This document shows positions 18,927 to 26,743 of a DNA stretch of 64,000 nucleotides, piece after piece. The notes beneath the pieces are model-generated. The model was not told where the DNA came from. It did not search any database and was given only the letters and a program-made list of their open reading frames with translations. The stretch lies in the NCBI RefSeq assembly GCF_014696675.1, contig NZ_JACJQN010000020.1, positions 58,913 to 122,912 of the forward strand. Reading direction: 5' to 3'. The first letter of the stretch is position 1. Every line of letters starts with the position of its first letter. Source of the DNA: Phormidium tenue FACHB-1052 (GTDB lineage Bacteria; Cyanobacteriota; Cyanobacteriia; Phormidesmidales; Phormidesmidaceae). Both the position numbers and the translations under genes were made by a program.

Positions 18927-20357
18927 ATGGCCGATTTACTGTTGTTTTGGCACCGTCGCGATCTGCGCCTAGGAGATAATGTCGGGTTGGCAGCGGCGCG
19001 CGATCGCACCCCCCAAGTAGTCGGCGTATTTTGCCTCGACCCCGACATTCTGGGCAACGGCGATGTCGCCCCGGCACGGGTTGCCTACATGATCGGCTGT
19101 CTGGAAAAATTGCAGGATAGCTACGCCCAAGCCGGTGGCCAGCTACTCATTCTCCAGGGTGATCCCCGCGCCCAGATTCCGGCGCTGGCCAAGGCGCTAG
19201 CTGCCGATGCCGTTTACTGGAACCGCGATGTCGAACCTTACTCGCGCCAGCGCGATACGGCGGTGGTCGAGGCCCTCAAGGAAGCTGGCATAGAGTTTCG
19301 CACCACTTTTTGGGATCAGCTGCTCCACGAGCCGGGCGACATTCGCACCGGCGCAGGCGACCCCTACACGGTGTACACCCCCTTCTGGCGCAACTGGGTA
19401 AAGCGATCTAAGGCTGCGCCCCTGCCGACACCGGAGGGGCTGAAATCCTTGACTGCTCATCAGGTTAAGGCAGCGAAGCAGGCGGGCTGCATCGATTTGC
19501 CCAGCCCGGCGGATTTGGGATTTGGCTGGGAGAACGGCTTCCCGGTCGAGCCGGGGGAGCAGGGTGCCCTGGAGCGGCTGGAGGAGTTTTGCGACGGCAG
19601 TCAAGCCATCGAAGGCTACGACGAGCAGCGCAACTTTCCCTTTGTGGATGGCACCTCGCGGCTCAGTGCGGCGTTGAAGTTTGGGGCTGTGGGCATTCGC
19701 ACGGTGTGGGCCGCCGCCGAGGCTGCCTACGGGCGCAGCCGCAGCGACGAAACCCGCAACAATGTGCAGACCTGGCAGCAGGAGCTGGCTTGGCGCGAGT
19801 TTTACCAGCACGTGATGTATTTCTTTCCAGAATTGGCCGATGGCCCCTATCGCCAGCCGCTGAAGGATTTTCCTTGGGACAACAACGACGATCACTTTGC
19901 CGCCTGGTGCGAGGGGCGCACCGGCTACCCGATTGTCGATGCCGCCATGCGCCAGCTCAACGAAATCGGCTGGATGCACAACCGCTGCCGCATGATTGTG
20001 GCTAGCTTTCTCACCAAAGATTTGATCATTAACTGGCAGTGGGGCGAGAAATATTTTATGCAGCACCTGGTAGACGGAGACCTGTCGGCCAACAACGGCG
20101 GCTGGCAGTGGAGCGCCTCTAGCGGTATGGATCCCAAACCGCTGCGGATTTTTAACCCCGCCAGCCAAGCCCAAAAGTTTGACGCCGAGGCCGAGTACAT
20201 CCGTCAGTGGGTGCCGGAACTACGTTCGCTGGATACAGGAGCTTTGGTGACGGGGAAGATTAGGGAGCGCGATCGCGGCGACTACCCTGCCCCCATCGTC
20301 GATCACAAAATTCAGCAGGCGCTCTTTAAAGATAAGTACAAAGCTCAGAGAGGCTAA
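18927..20357 (+). CDS. phrA: Deoxyribodipyrimidine photolyase (CPD class I)
   Basis: Repairs UV-induced cyclobutane pyrimidine dimers with blue light, using FADH- and an antenna chromophore. From the ATG at 18927 the protein has 476 residues, close to the deazaflavin-type photolyase of unicellular cyanobacteria. The N-terminal photolyase domain starts LLLFWHRRDLRLGDN. The C-terminal FAD domain has TWQQELAWREFYQHVMYFFP, the invariant GYPIVDAAMRQL, and NNGGWQWSASSGMDPKPLR. A longer frame from 18840 would add an unconserved N-terminus. An 8-HDF antenna is inferred from family similarity only. Confidence 0.93.
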   Translation: MADLLLFWHRRDLRLGDNVGLAAARDRTPQVVGVFCLDPDILGNGDVAPARVAYMIGCLEKLQDSYAQAGGQLLILQGDPRAQIPALAKALAADAVYWNRDVEPYSRQRDTAVVEALKEAGIEFRTTFWDQLLHEPGDIRTGAGDPYTVYTPFWRNWVKRSKAAPLPTPEGLKSLTAHQVKAAKQAGCIDLPSPADLGFGWENGFPVEPGEQGALERLEEFCDGSQAIEGYDEQRNFPFVDGTSRLSAALKFGAVGIRTVWAAAEAAYGRSRSDETRNNVQTWQQELAWREFYQHVMYFFPELADGPYRQPLKDFPWDNNDDHFAAWCEGRTGYPIVDAAMRQLNEIGWMHNRCRMIVASFLTKDLIINWQWGEKYFMQHLVDGDLSANNGGWQWSASSGMDPKPLRIFNPASQAQKFDAEAEYIRQWVPELRSLDTGALVTGKIRERDRGDYPAPIVDHKIQQALFKDKYKAQRG

Positions 20358-20386
20358 CGGCAAAGGCCCTAAACGCTGGGCACAGT

Positions 20387-22033
20387 CTACCGCCGCCGTC
20401 GCGGTCGCACAATGCTAAACAGCAGCCATAGCCCAAAGAAACTGGCCGCCGCAAACAAAATAATGCTCAAGATCTGCCCTTGGGATGTCTGCTGCCCCGT
20501 GGACACGATCGCCGCCCCAATGATTAGCGCCGCCACCACGGTACTAAAGGCATGGCGGTTAGAAGATTCATCTAGGCTGCGGCGCAGGTCGTCTAGCCCC
20601 TGAATGCTGAGACTAAACTTGAGCTGCTCTGAACTGAGGCGATCGAGCAAAAAGCCCAGCTGGCGCGGCGAACTCAGCGACAGGTTGCGAAACTCTAGCC
20701 CCGTGCGCAGCAGCGATTGCAGCGGGTCATCCCCCACCATCTGCTGGCGAAACAGATCGGCCATCAGCGGGCGTACCTCCTCGAGCAGGTTGACGCCGGG
20801 GTTAAACTGCCGAACCGCCCCCTCTAGATTGGCGAGGGACTTGGTAAACAACCCCACGTTGGCGGGCCAGCGCAGGTTGTTGCGAATGCCCGCCGCCAAG
20901 ATTTCACCAAAAATTTCGGCGGTGTTGATCTGCTCTAGGCTGAGGCCGTAGTAGCGACCCAGCAGCCGGGTATAGTCGCTCTCTAGGCGCGCCAGGTTGA
21001 CGGGTTTGAGGGGTTCGGCCAGTTGCAGGGTGAGCTGGCAGCAGCGCTGGGCGTCACAGCTAACAATCGCTAGCACCATCTCGGTCATGGTATTGCGGGT
21101 GCGAGGATCCATATGGCCCATCATGCCGCAGTCGAGCAGGGCCAGGCGACCATCTGCCAAGTAAAAAATGTTGCCGGGGTGGGGATCGGCGTGGAAAAAC
21201 CCATCCACAAAATACTGTTTGAAGAAGGCCCGAAACAGCAGCGTGGTGGCAGCCGATCGCAGGCCAACGACATCGCTGTGGGCATCTTCGGCCAGCAAAT
21301 CGGCCTTGAGCAGAGGAGTGCCTTCCAGCCACTCCATGGTCATAATCTTTGTATTGGTCAGATCCCAATAGATCTGCGGTACGACCAACTGGCTAGCGTC
21401 GTACCAGGCGCTTTTAGACAGGTTGCGCCGCAGCTGGTCGGTATAGCCCGCCTCAGTGGTGAAGTCGAGTTCGGCATTGATGGCATCGGCAAACTCTTCG
21501 GCCAACTCCACGACGTTGTAGCGCTGGCCAAACTGGGTGGCTGATACCAGCCGGGCGATATCGCGAATCAGAGTCATATCGCGTTCGACCTGGCGCTCAA
21601 TGCCGGGGCGCTGCACCTTGAGGGCGACCTGGCGGCCATCTTTGAGCACGGCCTTGTGGGTTTGGGCAATGGAACCGGCGGCGATCGCTTGATAGTCCAG
21701 CCGTTCAAACAGCTCCTCGGGGGGCTTACCCAGGTGCTGACGAATGTAGGCCTCGATCTCCTTGGGGTCTACCGAGGGTACAGTGGTTTGCAGGCTGCTG
21801 AGTTCCTCAATGTAGGCCCGGGGCATGAGGTCGGGTCGAGTGCTCAACAGCTGGCCCAGCTTGACGTAGACCGGCCCCAGGTCAGTCAGAATGTTGCGCA
21901 GCACCGCTGGGGGCGGAATCTCGGGCTCATCGGCTTTGCCCCCCACCAACAGCCGCCGCATATAGTCCCAGCCGTTGCCAAGCACCACTTCAATAATTTC
22001 TTTTTGCCGAGCCAGACGAGACGATGAAACCAT
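20387..22033 (-). CDS. ABC1 (UbiB/AarF/COQ8) family atypical kinase
   Basis: A 548-residue protein of the UbiB-like kinases, which support isoprenoid-quinone metabolism and, in plants and cyanobacteria, plastoglobule-type lipid functions. Family hallmarks are the KxGQ motif in VYVKLGQLLSTRPDLMP (about residues 54-70), the Ala-rich loop AAGSIAQTHKA, the Lys in VALKVQRPG, and the DFG region preceded by FFHADPHPGN. Two membrane helices close the C-terminus, ending in a basic RPRRRR. Which of the several cyanobacterial paralogues this is cannot be told. It is divergent from the hupE riboswitch region. Confidence 0.93.
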   Translation of the reverse strand: MVSSSRLARQKEIIEVVLGNGWDYMRRLLVGGKADEPEIPPPAVLRNILTDLGPVYVKLGQLLSTRPDLMPRAYIEELSSLQTTVPSVDPKEIEAYIRQHLGKPPEELFERLDYQAIAAGSIAQTHKAVLKDGRQVALKVQRPGIERQVERDMTLIRDIARLVSATQFGQRYNVVELAEEFADAINAELDFTTEAGYTDQLRRNLSKSAWYDASQLVVPQIYWDLTNTKIMTMEWLEGTPLLKADLLAEDAHSDVVGLRSAATTLLFRAFFKQYFVDGFFHADPHPGNIFYLADGRLALLDCGMMGHMDPRTRNTMTEMVLAIVSCDAQRCCQLTLQLAEPLKPVNLARLESDYTRLLGRYYGLSLEQINTAEIFGEILAAGIRNNLRWPANVGLFTKSLANLEGAVRQFNPGVNLLEEVRPLMADLFRQQMVGDDPLQSLLRTGLEFRNLSLSSPRQLGFLLDRLSSEQLKFSLSIQGLDDLRRSLDESSNRHAFSTVVAALIIGAAIVSTGQQTSQGQILSIILFAAASFFGLWLLFSIVRPRRRR

Positions 22034-22159
22034 TGGGGGCAGAGGTAGGTTTTGCTCGATGCTAGCGCACCCAGAGTCAGGCGTTGGCTGCCTGTAGTGC
22101 GCCAGGTGACTATTGATAAACCAACGGCGGGGCCGGATTCACCCGGTGCTATGATGCTT

Positions 22160-22312
22160 GGGCGCTGTCGGTTCCGGTGGGGATCAGCCACTGGAGGCAA
22201 GGGGGAAAGTGCAGTGCAAGACTGCCGCTGTCCCGCAGCTGTGAAGCTGTTTTGGGGTTGAACGGAGCTATCTCGCCAACCACAAAGTAGCCGAGCCAGA
22301 ACGCCCGCCGAT
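22160..22312 (+). promoter_or_regulatory. Cobalamin (B12) riboswitch
   Basis: The B12 box core is unmistakable: GCAAGACTGCCGCTG followed by TCCCGCAGCTGTGA (22215-22243), with the preceding GGGGGAAAGTGCAGT and the closing AGCCGAGCCAGAACGCCCGCC at about 22289-22309. It lies about 50 bases before hupE, leaving room for an expression platform covering the ribosome-binding site. Adenosylcobalamin binding would be expected to turn down expression. Exact ends and fold need covariance modelling. Confidence 0.9.
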
Positions 22313-22357
22313 CGCCGATCTGCTTTCCACTGTTCTTTCTTCGTCTGCGAGGTACGG

Positions 22358-23038
22358 ATGAGTTATCACGTTGCTGCCCTGAGAACTATCAGAGCCGGTC
22401 TGCTATCCAAGTCTGCGGGTAGGGGCGCGGTAGGAGCTCTGGCCCTGCTGCTGCTACTGCCTCTGCCCAGCCTGGCCCACCATCCGCTTGGGGGCCGAGT
22501 GCCCGCCAACTTTGCCGAGGGGTTTTTGTCGGGTCTGGCCCACCCCATCATTGGCCTCGATCATCTAGCGTTTGTGGTAGCGGTGGGCCTACTGGCAGCC
22601 GTTAGCACTTGGGGAATCGCGATTCCTGCTGCCTTTGTGATGGCGGCTATGGTTGGTACGGGGCTGCACCTAGCGGAGCTAACGCTACCGGCAGCAGAGT
22701 TGGTGATTGCTGGCTCGGTGCTTGGGTCTGGGGTGCTGCTGGCACTCCGTAACCGACCCCAGAGCGGCGCGATCGCTGGTTTGGCGGTGCTAGCTGGGTT
22801 ATTCCACGGCTTTGCCTACGGCGAGGCCATTTTTGGCGCAGAATCGATGCCGTTAGTGGCCTATCTAGCTGGGTTTACAGCGGTGCAGTTGGGGATCGCG
22901 ATCGCCGCCTTCCTTCTGGGGCGACAGCTTACCCAACGGTCTACGACACACCTCGTGCAGCAAGCGGGCCTGGTGATCTGCGGCATTGGGGCGACGTTTC
23001 TCGCCACTGCGCTCCTCAACGGTCTGCTGCCTGCCTAG
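22358..23038 (+). CDS. hupE: HupE/UreJ-family transporter, likely cobalt uptake
   Basis: A 226-residue membrane protein with a cleavable-type N-terminus, then the family signature HHPLGGRVP and LAHPIIGLDHLAFVVAVG (about residues 41-76), whose His and Asp residues are thought to bind the metal, and about six membrane helices. A second His-containing segment, AGLFHGFAYGEAIFG, is also typical. HupE/UreJ proteins carry Ni2+ or Co2+. The B12 riboswitch directly upstream points to Co2+ for corrin synthesis, since cells would import cobalt when B12 is low. Substrate is an inference from regulation. Confidence 0.9.
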   Translation: MSYHVAALRTIRAGLLSKSAGRGAVGALALLLLLPLPSLAHHPLGGRVPANFAEGFLSGLAHPIIGLDHLAFVVAVGLLAAVSTWGIAIPAAFVMAAMVGTGLHLAELTLPAAELVIAGSVLGSGVLLALRNRPQSGAIAGLAVLAGLFHGFAYGEAIFGAESMPLVAYLAGFTAVQLGIAIAAFLLGRQLTQRSTTHLVQQAGLVICGIGATFLATALLNGLLPA

Positions 23039-23209
23039 GCGCGTGAAACAGGAGTTGGGAAAACGCCATGGAGCACCTGTCGTTTCCAAATCGTGCCAAA
23101 TTCTCTCCCTTAAGCTGAGCCTGTTGCAGAATAGGCACAAGGAATCAGTCTAGCTGCTCAGTCTGACGGTATGCTTAAGCCGTTTAGTTGAGCCAGTGGT
23201 GCATTCCCT

Positions 23210-23821
23210 ATGACCCTATCCCCTGCTTGGGCGGCGGCCCTGTTTATGCCTGCGACAGTGGGGTTGCTATACCAGGCGGTGCAGCCCCATCCCTGGCCCA
23301 ATCGCCTGCTGGCGCTGGCGCTGATGCTGATGAGTCTAGAGCAGGCCCATATGGCCCGGGTTGACCTACGCCATAGAGACTTAGTGGGGCAACGCACCCG
23401 CGATCCGCGCCTGGGCCACTTTGGTCGCGTGGTCGTGCTGGCGATCGCCGGTCAAGTAGCAGGCTTTTCCATCGCTGCCCTGGGCCATCTGGGCTGGGGC
23501 ATGGGGCTGATCTTGGTCAGCCTGTTGGGGTTTAACCTGGCGGCTACCATTCGTCTAGAGCCCGCTAGCCCAAAGCCAATTCAGTCAGCGGGCTGGCGAT
23601 CGCGCCTCGATGTGCTGGGGTTAGATGCGATCGCCCTCGTGCTCGCCATCCTGTGGATTGCCCAGCGGGCCCAGGGTTGGGTAGCCGGGGGCTTGTTCGC
23701 CATTACCGTGCTCTACGGCAGCAGCAAACTGGTGGCCTACGTCACGGCCCTGCGCTCAGATTCAACGATCCATGTCGCCCACGCCACTCAAGAGCATCCA
23801 CAGACCTCCCAGCAAAATTAA
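23210..23821 (+). CDS. Hypothetical membrane protein
   Basis: A 203-residue protein with about six hydrophobic segments across its length and a hydrophilic C-terminal tail (HVAHATQEHPQTSQQN). The loop VDLRHRDLVGQRTRDPRLGH between helices 2 and 3 is strongly charged. No family was recognised. It starts 171 bases after hupE on the same strand; a shared transcript under the B12 riboswitch is possible but not shown. It converges on the exonuclease gene. Confidence 0.6.
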   Translation: MTLSPAWAAALFMPATVGLLYQAVQPHPWPNRLLALALMLMSLEQAHMARVDLRHRDLVGQRTRDPRLGHFGRVVVLAIAGQVAGFSIAALGHLGWGMGLILVSLLGFNLAATIRLEPASPKPIQSAGWRSRLDVLGLDAIALVLAILWIAQRAQGWVAGGLFAITVLYGSSKLVAYVTALRSDSTIHVAHATQEHPQTSQQN

Positions 23822-23868
23822 TAAGGCCAGTCCGCCCATCGCTCCATCTAACCAAGACGTCGCTTCCA

Positions 23869-24861
23869 TTAAATGTCCCCTTCTCCCTCAAACAGCGTCT
23901 CCAGGGGCATGGCCTCTAGGTTCAACGATTCTTGCAGATAGCGCGACACCACGTCTGACTGACCGTGGGTAACGTACACCGTTTTAGCTCCCGTATCTTT
24001 CACCGTTTGGATCAGCCCCGGCCAGTCGGCGTGGTCAGAAAGCACAAACCCGCGCTCATAGCCCCGTCGCCGCCGCGCCCCCCGCACCGCCATCCACCCC
24101 GAGGCAAAGGCCGTTTGGGGATGCTTAAACCGCTTCATCCAGCTAGAGCGGTGGCCCGAGGGCGGGGCCAGCACCAGCTCACCCGTGAAGCTATGGGTGC
24201 GGGGCAGCTCTGAGGTGCAGATAGTGGGCACCATGGCCACGCCCTGCTCGCGATAGATTTCAGTCAGCACATGAATTGCGCCGTGGACGTAGACGGGGCG
24301 ATCGGTGAGCTGGGTTAGTTCACTCAGCACCCGCTGGGCTTTGCCAAAGGCGTAGCAAAATAGAATTGACGGGCGATCGCGATCGCCCTGCCACCAGTCG
24401 TAGATCTGGCGGGTGGTCTCAGCGCCACTCTCCCATCGGTAAATCGGCAGACCAAAAGTAGCCTCAGTGATAAACGTGTCGCAGGGCACCACCTCAAAGG
24501 GAGCACAGGAGGGGTCGGCACCGCGCTTGTAGTCGCCCGACACCACCCACACCTCATCCCGGTGCTCCACGCGAATCTGCGCCGAACCCAGCACATGCCC
24601 CGCCGAGTGAAACGACACCCAGGTTTCGCCCAGCTTGAGCTTGTCGCCATAGGCAACTCCCTGAAGCCGAATATCTTCCCCTAGCCGCCGCCGCAAAATG
24701 CCCTCTGATTGAGCAGTAGCGATGTACTGGGTCGAGCCCGATCGCGCATGGTCGCTGTGAGCATGGGTAATCAGCGCCGTCTCCACCCCGCGCCAGGGGT
24801 CAATGTAGAAGCCGCCTTTTTCACAGTAGAGCCCCTCAGGGCGCACGGTAATTAGTGTCAT
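23869..24861 (-). CDS. Ligase-associated DNA exonuclease-type metallo-beta-lactamase protein
   Basis: A 330-residue MBL-fold nuclease from the ATG at 24861 (giving MTLITVRPEGLYCEKGGFYIDPW, the usual family N-terminus). The metal site THAHSDHARSG (about residues 29-39), then HSAGHVLGSAQIRVE, VVSGDYKRG, and the C-terminal LSDHADWPGL and VYVTHGQ match the beta-CASP/YSH1-like group named for its usual linkage to an ATP-dependent DNA ligase. Neither that ligase nor the Lhr-like helicase is beside it here. Activity on DNA is family inference. An upstream TTG at 24894 is unlikely. Confidence 0.9.
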   Translation of the reverse strand: MTLITVRPEGLYCEKGGFYIDPWRGVETALITHAHSDHARSGSTQYIATAQSEGILRRRLGEDIRLQGVAYGDKLKLGETWVSFHSAGHVLGSAQIRVEHRDEVWVVSGDYKRGADPSCAPFEVVPCDTFITEATFGLPIYRWESGAETTRQIYDWWQGDRDRPSILFCYAFGKAQRVLSELTQLTDRPVYVHGAIHVLTEIYREQGVAMVPTICTSELPRTHSFTGELVLAPPSGHRSSWMKRFKHPQTAFASGWMAVRGARRRRGYERGFVLSDHADWPGLIQTVKDTGAKTVYVTHGQSDVVSRYLQESLNLEAMPLETLFEGEGDI

Positions 24862-25011
24862 CGGTTTAGAAGGGTGGCAAGCTAACGGTTTCAAAAGTTA
24901 GTACGTTAGAAATCTGACCAGCTAATAAGAATTCAGAGTTTGAGGTTCACCAACTGCCTTAAACCCTAACCTCTGAACCGCTAGAGCTTCCACAATCAGC
25001 TTGGTCAAGTA

Positions 25012-25296
25012 CTAATCTTTCTTCTCTAGCCGAAACAGCAGCACTACGATGCCGATCACCCCAAGCTGCACCCCTAAGTTGGGCAGAGCGCTGCCGACAT
25101 CACGCCCGGCCAACAGTTGGGTAAAGAAGACAAACGCCCCGATCGCCCCCGAAGCCCCTACGGCCCCATAGACAAACTTGCGCAGACTTTTGTAGGGCGC
25201 TTGAGCTTCAGCTTTCAGCCGGGCATATTTTTCAGGGCTCATGCCCTTGGGGGGAGTGTCTGGCAGTTGGTCGGGGCGGCTATATTCAGGGCGCAT
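25012..25296 (-). CDS. DUF3493 family protein
   Basis: A 94-residue protein with a hydrophilic N-terminal half (GMSPEKYARLKAEAQAPYKSLRKFVY) and two membrane helices (about residues 46-62 and 70-87), ending in the basic LEKKD. This architecture matches DUF3493, a family shared by cyanobacteria and chloroplasts that includes proteins linked to photosystem II accumulation in plants. A direct role here is not shown. ATG 25296 is preferred over the adjacent TTG at 25299. Confidence 0.8.
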   Translation of the reverse strand: MRPEYSRPDQLPDTPPKGMSPEKYARLKAEAQAPYKSLRKFVYGAVGASGAIGAFVFFTQLLAGRDVGSALPNLGVQLGVIGIVVLLFRLEKKD

Positions 25297-25429
25297 CAAT
25301 CGGGCCTTAATCGGAACATACTGTCATCCTACAAGGCATTCCCTGAGCAGTGACGGCTGAGTCAGCTGCCCTGCACCTCGACAGTTACCTTAGAAATTGC
25401 TCCCCCAAGTTGACCTCTGGTGGGTTGCG

Positions 25430-26047
25430 CTACCGGAAATTGCAGGCTACCCCAGCCCACAAGTTGGTAATGGTGCCAGTGGGTTCAGGCGAGGTGAGTA
25501 GCCCAAAGAGATCCCCTGCCGAAAACTCGACCCCGAGGGAACTGTCTAACAGTTCGACAGTGTAGGCTTCTTCTAACTCCTGGCGGGTAGAGCCAATGCC
25601 AACGCCTGCTGCGGTGGTCAGGGCGGTGTCGTCGTCACCGGGCTGCACGGCCCAGCCCACAAAGGTGTCGTCAGCAGCGTTTAACGCTAAACCATTAGAC
25701 CAGGTGGCGATCGTCAACGGACCCGAGGGGCACTCGCTGTTCTCGCCGGTTTCCTCAGGTTCGCCCAAAACCTGGGTGACAGCATCTAGGGTGGAGTCCA
25801 TGTCACTGGCAAAGGCTAAAGCAGTGGTCGATCCCGTTTGCAAATTTACCAGCTGTAGCCCTTCCCCTGCCAAAATCAAGCCAACCTCCTCGGACTGAGG
25901 CGTTTCAGCAGGTATTTCTGTGGGGGCTTCTGCGTCTGTGGGGGCTGGATCTGGGGCGGTAGTCTCACTGGTGCAAGCAGTGGTGGCGATCAGTAGCGAT
26001 AGCCCCAGCAGGGCGAGGGTTTGAGAAAATTGATTTTTTTTAGGCAT
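25430..26047 (-). CDS. Putative lipoprotein, unknown function
   Basis: A 205-residue protein with a lipoprotein-like N-terminus: basic MPKKNQ, hydrophobic LALLGLSLLIATTAC with Cys at residue 26, then a Pro/Glu/Ala-rich acidic linker (about 27-52). The lipobox TTAC is not canonical because position -3 is Thr. The mature part contains strand-like repeats (GLQLVNLQTGSTTALAFAS, GVGIGSTRQELEEAY) resembling small periplasmic modules with a GIGxT turn. Two further Cys residues could pair. Function is unknown. Confidence 0.65.
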   Translation of the reverse strand: MPKKNQFSQTLALLGLSLLIATTACTSETTAPDPAPTDAEAPTEIPAETPQSEEVGLILAGEGLQLVNLQTGSTTALAFASDMDSTLDAVTQVLGEPEETGENSECPSGPLTIATWSNGLALNAADDTFVGWAVQPGDDDTALTTAAGVGIGSTRQELEEAYTVELLDSSLGVEFSAGDLFGLLTSPEPTGTITNLWAGVACNFR

Positions 26048-26263
26048 AGCTCTAAAGGTTTTGGGTTATGACTGGAGAGATACGGCTTGGGCAGAGGGGT
26101 TACCCGGTTGTCAGCCGCTAGCCATTCATCACCATGATTGCTGCCGTAGCTCTACACTAATGCCCTATCAGGATACGTGGGGGTGCGTCATGGCAGCATT
26201 AAGTCTTGTGGTCAAACCCACTCTGGCTATCTCACACTGACCCGCATCTTGGAGGAAACCGTC

Positions 26264-26674
26264 ATGGTTGATTCAGCCGCTTTCACTGCCGCCGATGCCG
26301 AAATTGTTACCGTGCGACCCCAGCACGACACCGCAACGCTGCAAAAGCTGCCCTACTTTGTCGGCATCTCTGGAGCCACGGCGGGCTCCCACGGCATTTC
26401 GATGAATCTGGTGATCATTCCCCCTGGGGCCTCGGCAGAGCCCCACTTCCACAAAGACTACGAAACCGCCATTTACATTCTCCAGGGGCGGGTCAAAACG
26501 GCCTACGGCGAGGGTCTAAAGAAAACCATCGTCAACCAGGCGGGCGACTTTCTCTACATTCCGCCTGGGGTGCCCCACCAGCCTACTAACTTGAGCGACA
26601 CCGAACCCGCCCAGGCGATCGTGTCTCGTAACGACCCCAACGAGCAGGAGAATGTGGTGCTATACAGCGTGTGA
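26264..26674 (+). CDS. Cupin-domain protein
   Basis: A 136-residue single-domain cupin. The start ATG 26264 is supported by GGAGGA upstream; an in-frame GTG at 26177 would add an unconserved extension. Cupin motif 1 appears as EPHFHKDYETAIYILQGRV and motif 2 as GDFLYIPPGVPHQPTN, giving His, His, Glu and His metal ligands. The N-terminal part (LPYFVGISGATAGSHGISMNL) fits a conserved bacterial cupin subgroup without known substrate. The gene is followed by a C-rich string (26691-26733) of the dispersed repeat type. Confidence 0.85.
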   Translation: MVDSAAFTAADAEIVTVRPQHDTATLQKLPYFVGISGATAGSHGISMNLVIIPPGASAEPHFHKDYETAIYILQGRVKTAYGEGLKKTIVNQAGDFLYIPPGVPHQPTNLSDTEPAQAIVSRNDPNEQENVVLYSV

Positions 26675-26743
26675 AGCCGCCGCCGACTCTGTCCACACCC
26701 CTCACCCCCTACCCTCTACTCCCATCTACTCCAAACACTGGTT

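Noticed and set aside
19197..20174. A 325-codon antisense frame inside the photolyase gene
   Set aside because: It lies wholly opposite a well-recognised gene; long antisense frames are common where third codon positions are G/C. The product has no domain pattern.
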